Origin: Microcaldota archaeon
GTDB taxonomy: Archaea; Micrarchaeota; Micrarchaeia; Anstonellales; Bilamarchaeaceae
NCBI GenBank assembly: GCA_013331535.1
Contig: DUGF01000084.1
Span: 1-14,519, forward strand
DNA length: 14,519 nt
Direction of reading: 5' to 3'
Shown here: piece after piece, positions 12,034-14,519 of the stretch
Position numbering within the stretch: position 1 is the stretch's first letter
Layout of the letters: every line of letters begins with the position of its first letter
Position numbers and translations under genes: made by a program
The notes under the pieces: generated by a model
What the model saw: the letters and a program-made list of their open reading frames with translations, nothing else
Database searches by the model: none
Told to the model about the DNA's origin: nothing

Positions 12034-14519
12034 ACTATGTCCTAAGAAATCTAACGTTGGTGTTTTTTGGTTTGCTGCTGTTAAGCAGTATGAGCTTTGC
12101 GCCTTTATGGGTTGTAAATTATTCAACAGGCGGCGATAATGCCTCTGCAATGCGTTTATGTAATAACACGATTAATGGTTTAGGGGTAGCCCCCTGGGGT
12201 GGTGTAGCTACGCCTCGTCAAAACCTCACTACCGCAATTATTGACGCAGCTGCAGGAGACTATATTCTTATCTGCGGTAACGGAACAGGAGGGATTACTG
12301 CAGAAGCTCCATGGACGATAAACAAATCACTTAACATTTTTGGTTATAACTGGACATGGTTTGGTGGCGGCACTGGTCCGAATACAACAACTCTTTTGAG
12401 ACCATTCAACGCAACTACTCCGATTTTCACGATAATTGCCCCCGGTGTTAATATTTCAAACATATCCTTGGGTTTTGTAAACGGTGCTGGCCAAGGGGTC
12501 GCGGCCATTGTTTTTAACAATGCAACGGCTGGAGGTCTTAGGGTAAATTACAGCAACTTTACAGCTAATACTGTAGATATATTATTTAGTGCAGGTGGTA
12601 GCAACTCCAATATTACCGATAACGTCCACTTCGACGGTGTTGGGTCTGGTATTGTGATCACCACCGCAATAGAAAATGTTTCAATAAGAAACAGCAGTCT
12701 TACTGGTGCAGGTACTGGTAATTATGCTTTGACCAATCCAGCTGCAGTATCTGGTATTTATATTGCATTAGCAACAAACGTTTCTGTTGCAGGTGCGCGT
12801 GTTAGCCAATATGCATATGGTCTTTATGCAGCATTTGCAAGCCGCTTGACTGTAAACAGCACAATGCAGGCTGCAAATAACTATGGTAGATTTTTAAACA
12901 ACACATATGGTATTTATCTTAACGGAACAGTTGCTGTTCCAGCAGAGATATTCGATCTTTGGATAGCCAACAGCTCCAACAACTCAACTGGTTTTGGTAT
13001 ATATCTGTTGGATACAAACGGAACCACAATTACGAACGTAACCTTCTTCGACAGCTTTAATACTGGTTTATATCTGGCGAACTCATCCACAAATACAGTA
13101 ACAAACAGTAACTTTTCAAGTCCGCAGACGCACGGTTCATACGGTGCGTACCTTGATTCAAACAGTCACAGCAATACAATAACTGGTGGAAGGGTGAACG
13201 AATCGTATTCCCGGGCTGGCATTGCAATATATGGTAATTCCAATACAGTTACTGCCAATCTGGTCTTAAACGGTACGAACAGTAATGGGCAAGGAATCAT
13301 CATAGGAAGCGGTTCTGCAAACGCAGTGCGCAACCTATCAATAACTGACATTCCGGTCGGTGTGAATGTTACAACCGCGTCCTCGACGACAATCGGCGGG
13401 GTCAATGCATCCTATACAACAAATGCGTTCTACATAGACCGATCAAACTCTACCAATCTGCTTAACAGCTTTGCAGACAGAGGAAACGGAACTGCGGTTA
13501 CACTGGTTACTACAAATCCTGGTGGAAACCTCAATAACGTTACCGTGAATGGAACTGCGGTTACGCAATCTTATGGTGGTGTGTATCTTTGGGATGCAAA
13601 CAACACAGTAATAGCCACATTGAGGATGTTTAACATAACTCCTTTGGGCACCACATACCTCTACGTGAGGGCAAGTTCAAACGTAAACATTTCCAATGCA
13701 AACCTCACTGAGGGTGCGAATACACCAGATCAGACAGGTATATATGTCGCCGGAATTCCATCGAGCAATGTAAATCTTACAAATGTTCAGACCTGGGGTT
13801 TCTGGAACAGCACAACTGGAAACGTATCCTATGCGGTTCACTTTGATGCCGGAACCGACCAATCAATACGAGACAGTCTGATGAACAACAGCAGCGTTGC
13901 ATTAGCAATCTCTGCAAACGTTACTGCTGACAACAATACGTTGTTCAACTGCGGTGTTTCCAACAACTTCCAGGCAGCATGTCTTGTGCTTGAAGGAAAT
14001 GGCAACAGCCAGGCAGGCTCTGCAGTCAGAAGCAACATTATAACAAATGCAACCTTTTATGCGGTGAGTATATATAACGAATCAAGTCCGGGTGCGTTTA
14101 GTACCTTCGCGAGCAACACAATAACAAACGGTACCTATGGTATCTTCCTGAATAACTCGAACCTGACGTTTTCAGCAGGAAATACAATACAATCCCTATT
14201 AGCAACAGGATTTGATATCTACAGTGTAAGCGGAGGTTACTTATCAACCTTGGTTGGCTCCACGTTCTACAACGTGACGAGCAACTATTCTCTACAGCCA
14301 AGTGGAGAAGTAATTCACATGCCTTATGCACTTGGTCCTTCTGCAAACTTCGCAGTAAGACCATTTAACGTGTCCAACGTCTCTGCAATTCCGGGTGCTC
14401 CAGGTAACTGGACAAACCTGCCAAACATAACTGCTTCGGCTGGAAACACAATTTCCGGTCTTGCAAACAATGCATGGACACTTGCAAAGGCAATGAAATT
14501 CCTAAGCAGTAATACCAAC
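12030..14519 (+). CDS. secreted right-handed beta-helix surface protein, 3' end missing
   Basis: The frame is open for 830 codons from ATG12030 to the window end. Residues 1-24 are a signal peptide (basic start, hydrophobic core, probable cleavage after SMSFA), so the protein is exported. Residues of about 65-130 match the opening of NosD/pectate-lyase-like beta-helix proteins (AIIDAAAGDYILICGNGT, then INKSLNIFG). After this, short coils of about 20-25 residues repeat with patterns like GIYL..TNGTTITNVTF and G.YL.NSSTNTVTNSNF. By hand count there are about 60 N-x-S/T sequons, only three Lys, few Arg and four Cys in the visible 830 residues. A 21-residue spaced repeat (GTAVT at 13488 and 13551) is visible at DNA level. 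Such proteins are S-layer-like, adhesive or carbohydrate-active; no catalytic residues can be assigned. The C-terminus and any membrane anchor lie outside the window. Confidence 0.92.
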   Translation, partial: MNYVLRNLTLVFFGLLLLSSMSFAPLWVVNYSTGGDNASAMRLCNNTINGLGVAPWGGVATPRQNLTTAIIDAAAGDYILICGNGTGGITAEAPWTINKSLNIFGYNWTWFGGGTGPNTTTLLRPFNATTPIFTIIAPGVNISNISLGFVNGAGQGVAAIVFNNATAGGLRVNYSNFTANTVDILFSAGGSNSNITDNVHFDGVGSGIVITTAIENVSIRNSSLTGAGTGNYALTNPAAVSGIYIALATNVSVAGARVSQYAYGLYAAFASRLTVNSTMQAANNYGRFLNNTYGIYLNGTVAVPAEIFDLWIANSSNNSTGFGIYLLDTNGTTITNVTFFDSFNTGLYLANSSTNTVTNSNFSSPQTHGSYGAYLDSNSHSNTITGGRVNESYSRAGIAIYGNSNTVTANLVLNGTNSNGQGIIIGSGSANAVRNLSITDIPVGVNVTTASSTTIGGVNASYTTNAFYIDRSNSTNLLNSFADRGNGTAVTLVTTNPGGNLNNVTVNGTAVTQSYGGVYLWDANNTVIATLRMFNITPLGTTYLYVRASSNVNISNANLTEGANTPDQTGIYVAGIPSSNVNLTNVQTWGFWNSTTGNVSYAVHFDAGTDQSIRDSLMNNSSVALAISANVTADNNTLFNCGVSNNFQAACLVLEGNGNSQAGSAVRSNIITNATFYAVSIYNESSPGAFSTFASNTITNGTYGIFLNNSNLTFSAGNTIQSLLATGFDIYSVSGGYLSTLVGSTFYNVTSNYSLQPSGEVIHMPYALGPSANFAVRPFNVSNVSAIPGAPGNWTNLPNITASAGNTISGLANNAWTLAKAMKFLSSNTN

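Overview
The window is archaeal. It carries an archaeal clamp-loader small subunit (RfcS), an archaeal-type phosphoenolpyruvate carboxylase (PpcA, about 500 residues), an archaeal KaiC-like ATPase, TATA-type promoters with possible leaderless starts, and an N-glycosylation-sequon-rich secreted beta-helix protein. Shine-Dalgarno sites of the GAGGTGA, GGTGA and GTGAT type are also common. Two cysteine-rich genes at the left edge resemble, from memory, a protein family frequent in DPANN archaea and CPR bacteria. A DPANN-like archaeon (Micrarchaeota or Diapherotrites type) is a reasonable guess, but the sequence alone does not prove it. No tRNA, rRNA, CRISPR array, transposase or integrase gene was found.

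Layout. (1) 1-1380, plus strand: two tandem, co-linear, Cys-rich paralogs, the first cut by the window edge. (2) 1412-5789, minus strand: a KaiC-like ATPase, a small four-helix membrane protein and isoleucyl-tRNA synthetase, read in that order. The two gaps between them are filled almost completely by 7-nt-periodic repeat elements, one with a large dyad-symmetric palindrome at its centre. (3) 5790-5900: a short divergent promoter with a palindromic TATA box. (4) 5901-10840, plus strand: RfcS, thioredoxin reductase, PEP carboxylase and malic enzyme. (5) 10841-11787: a terminator-like palindrome, a strong TATA box and a six-helix membrane protein, probably leaderless. (6) 11788-14519: a Lys-codon-rich gap with a possible 41-codon ORF, a promoter, and the first 830 codons of a very Asn/Thr/Ser-rich beta-helix surface protein that runs off the right edge.

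How the genes fit together. PpcA (PEP + bicarbonate to oxaloacetate) and malic enzyme (malate, and in many members oxaloacetate, to pyruvate + CO2) lie next to each other. With a malate dehydrogenase elsewhere they could carry PEP to pyruvate without pyruvate kinase and supply NAD(P)H, which thioredoxin reductase just upstream could use if it is NADPH. RfcS and IleRS are core replication and translation genes. The most unusual content is the strict three-residue Cys/Ser/Thr/Val register in the Cys-rich pair, the symmetric heptad-repeat elements around the small membrane gene, and the nearly Lys-free, sequon-dense surface protein.
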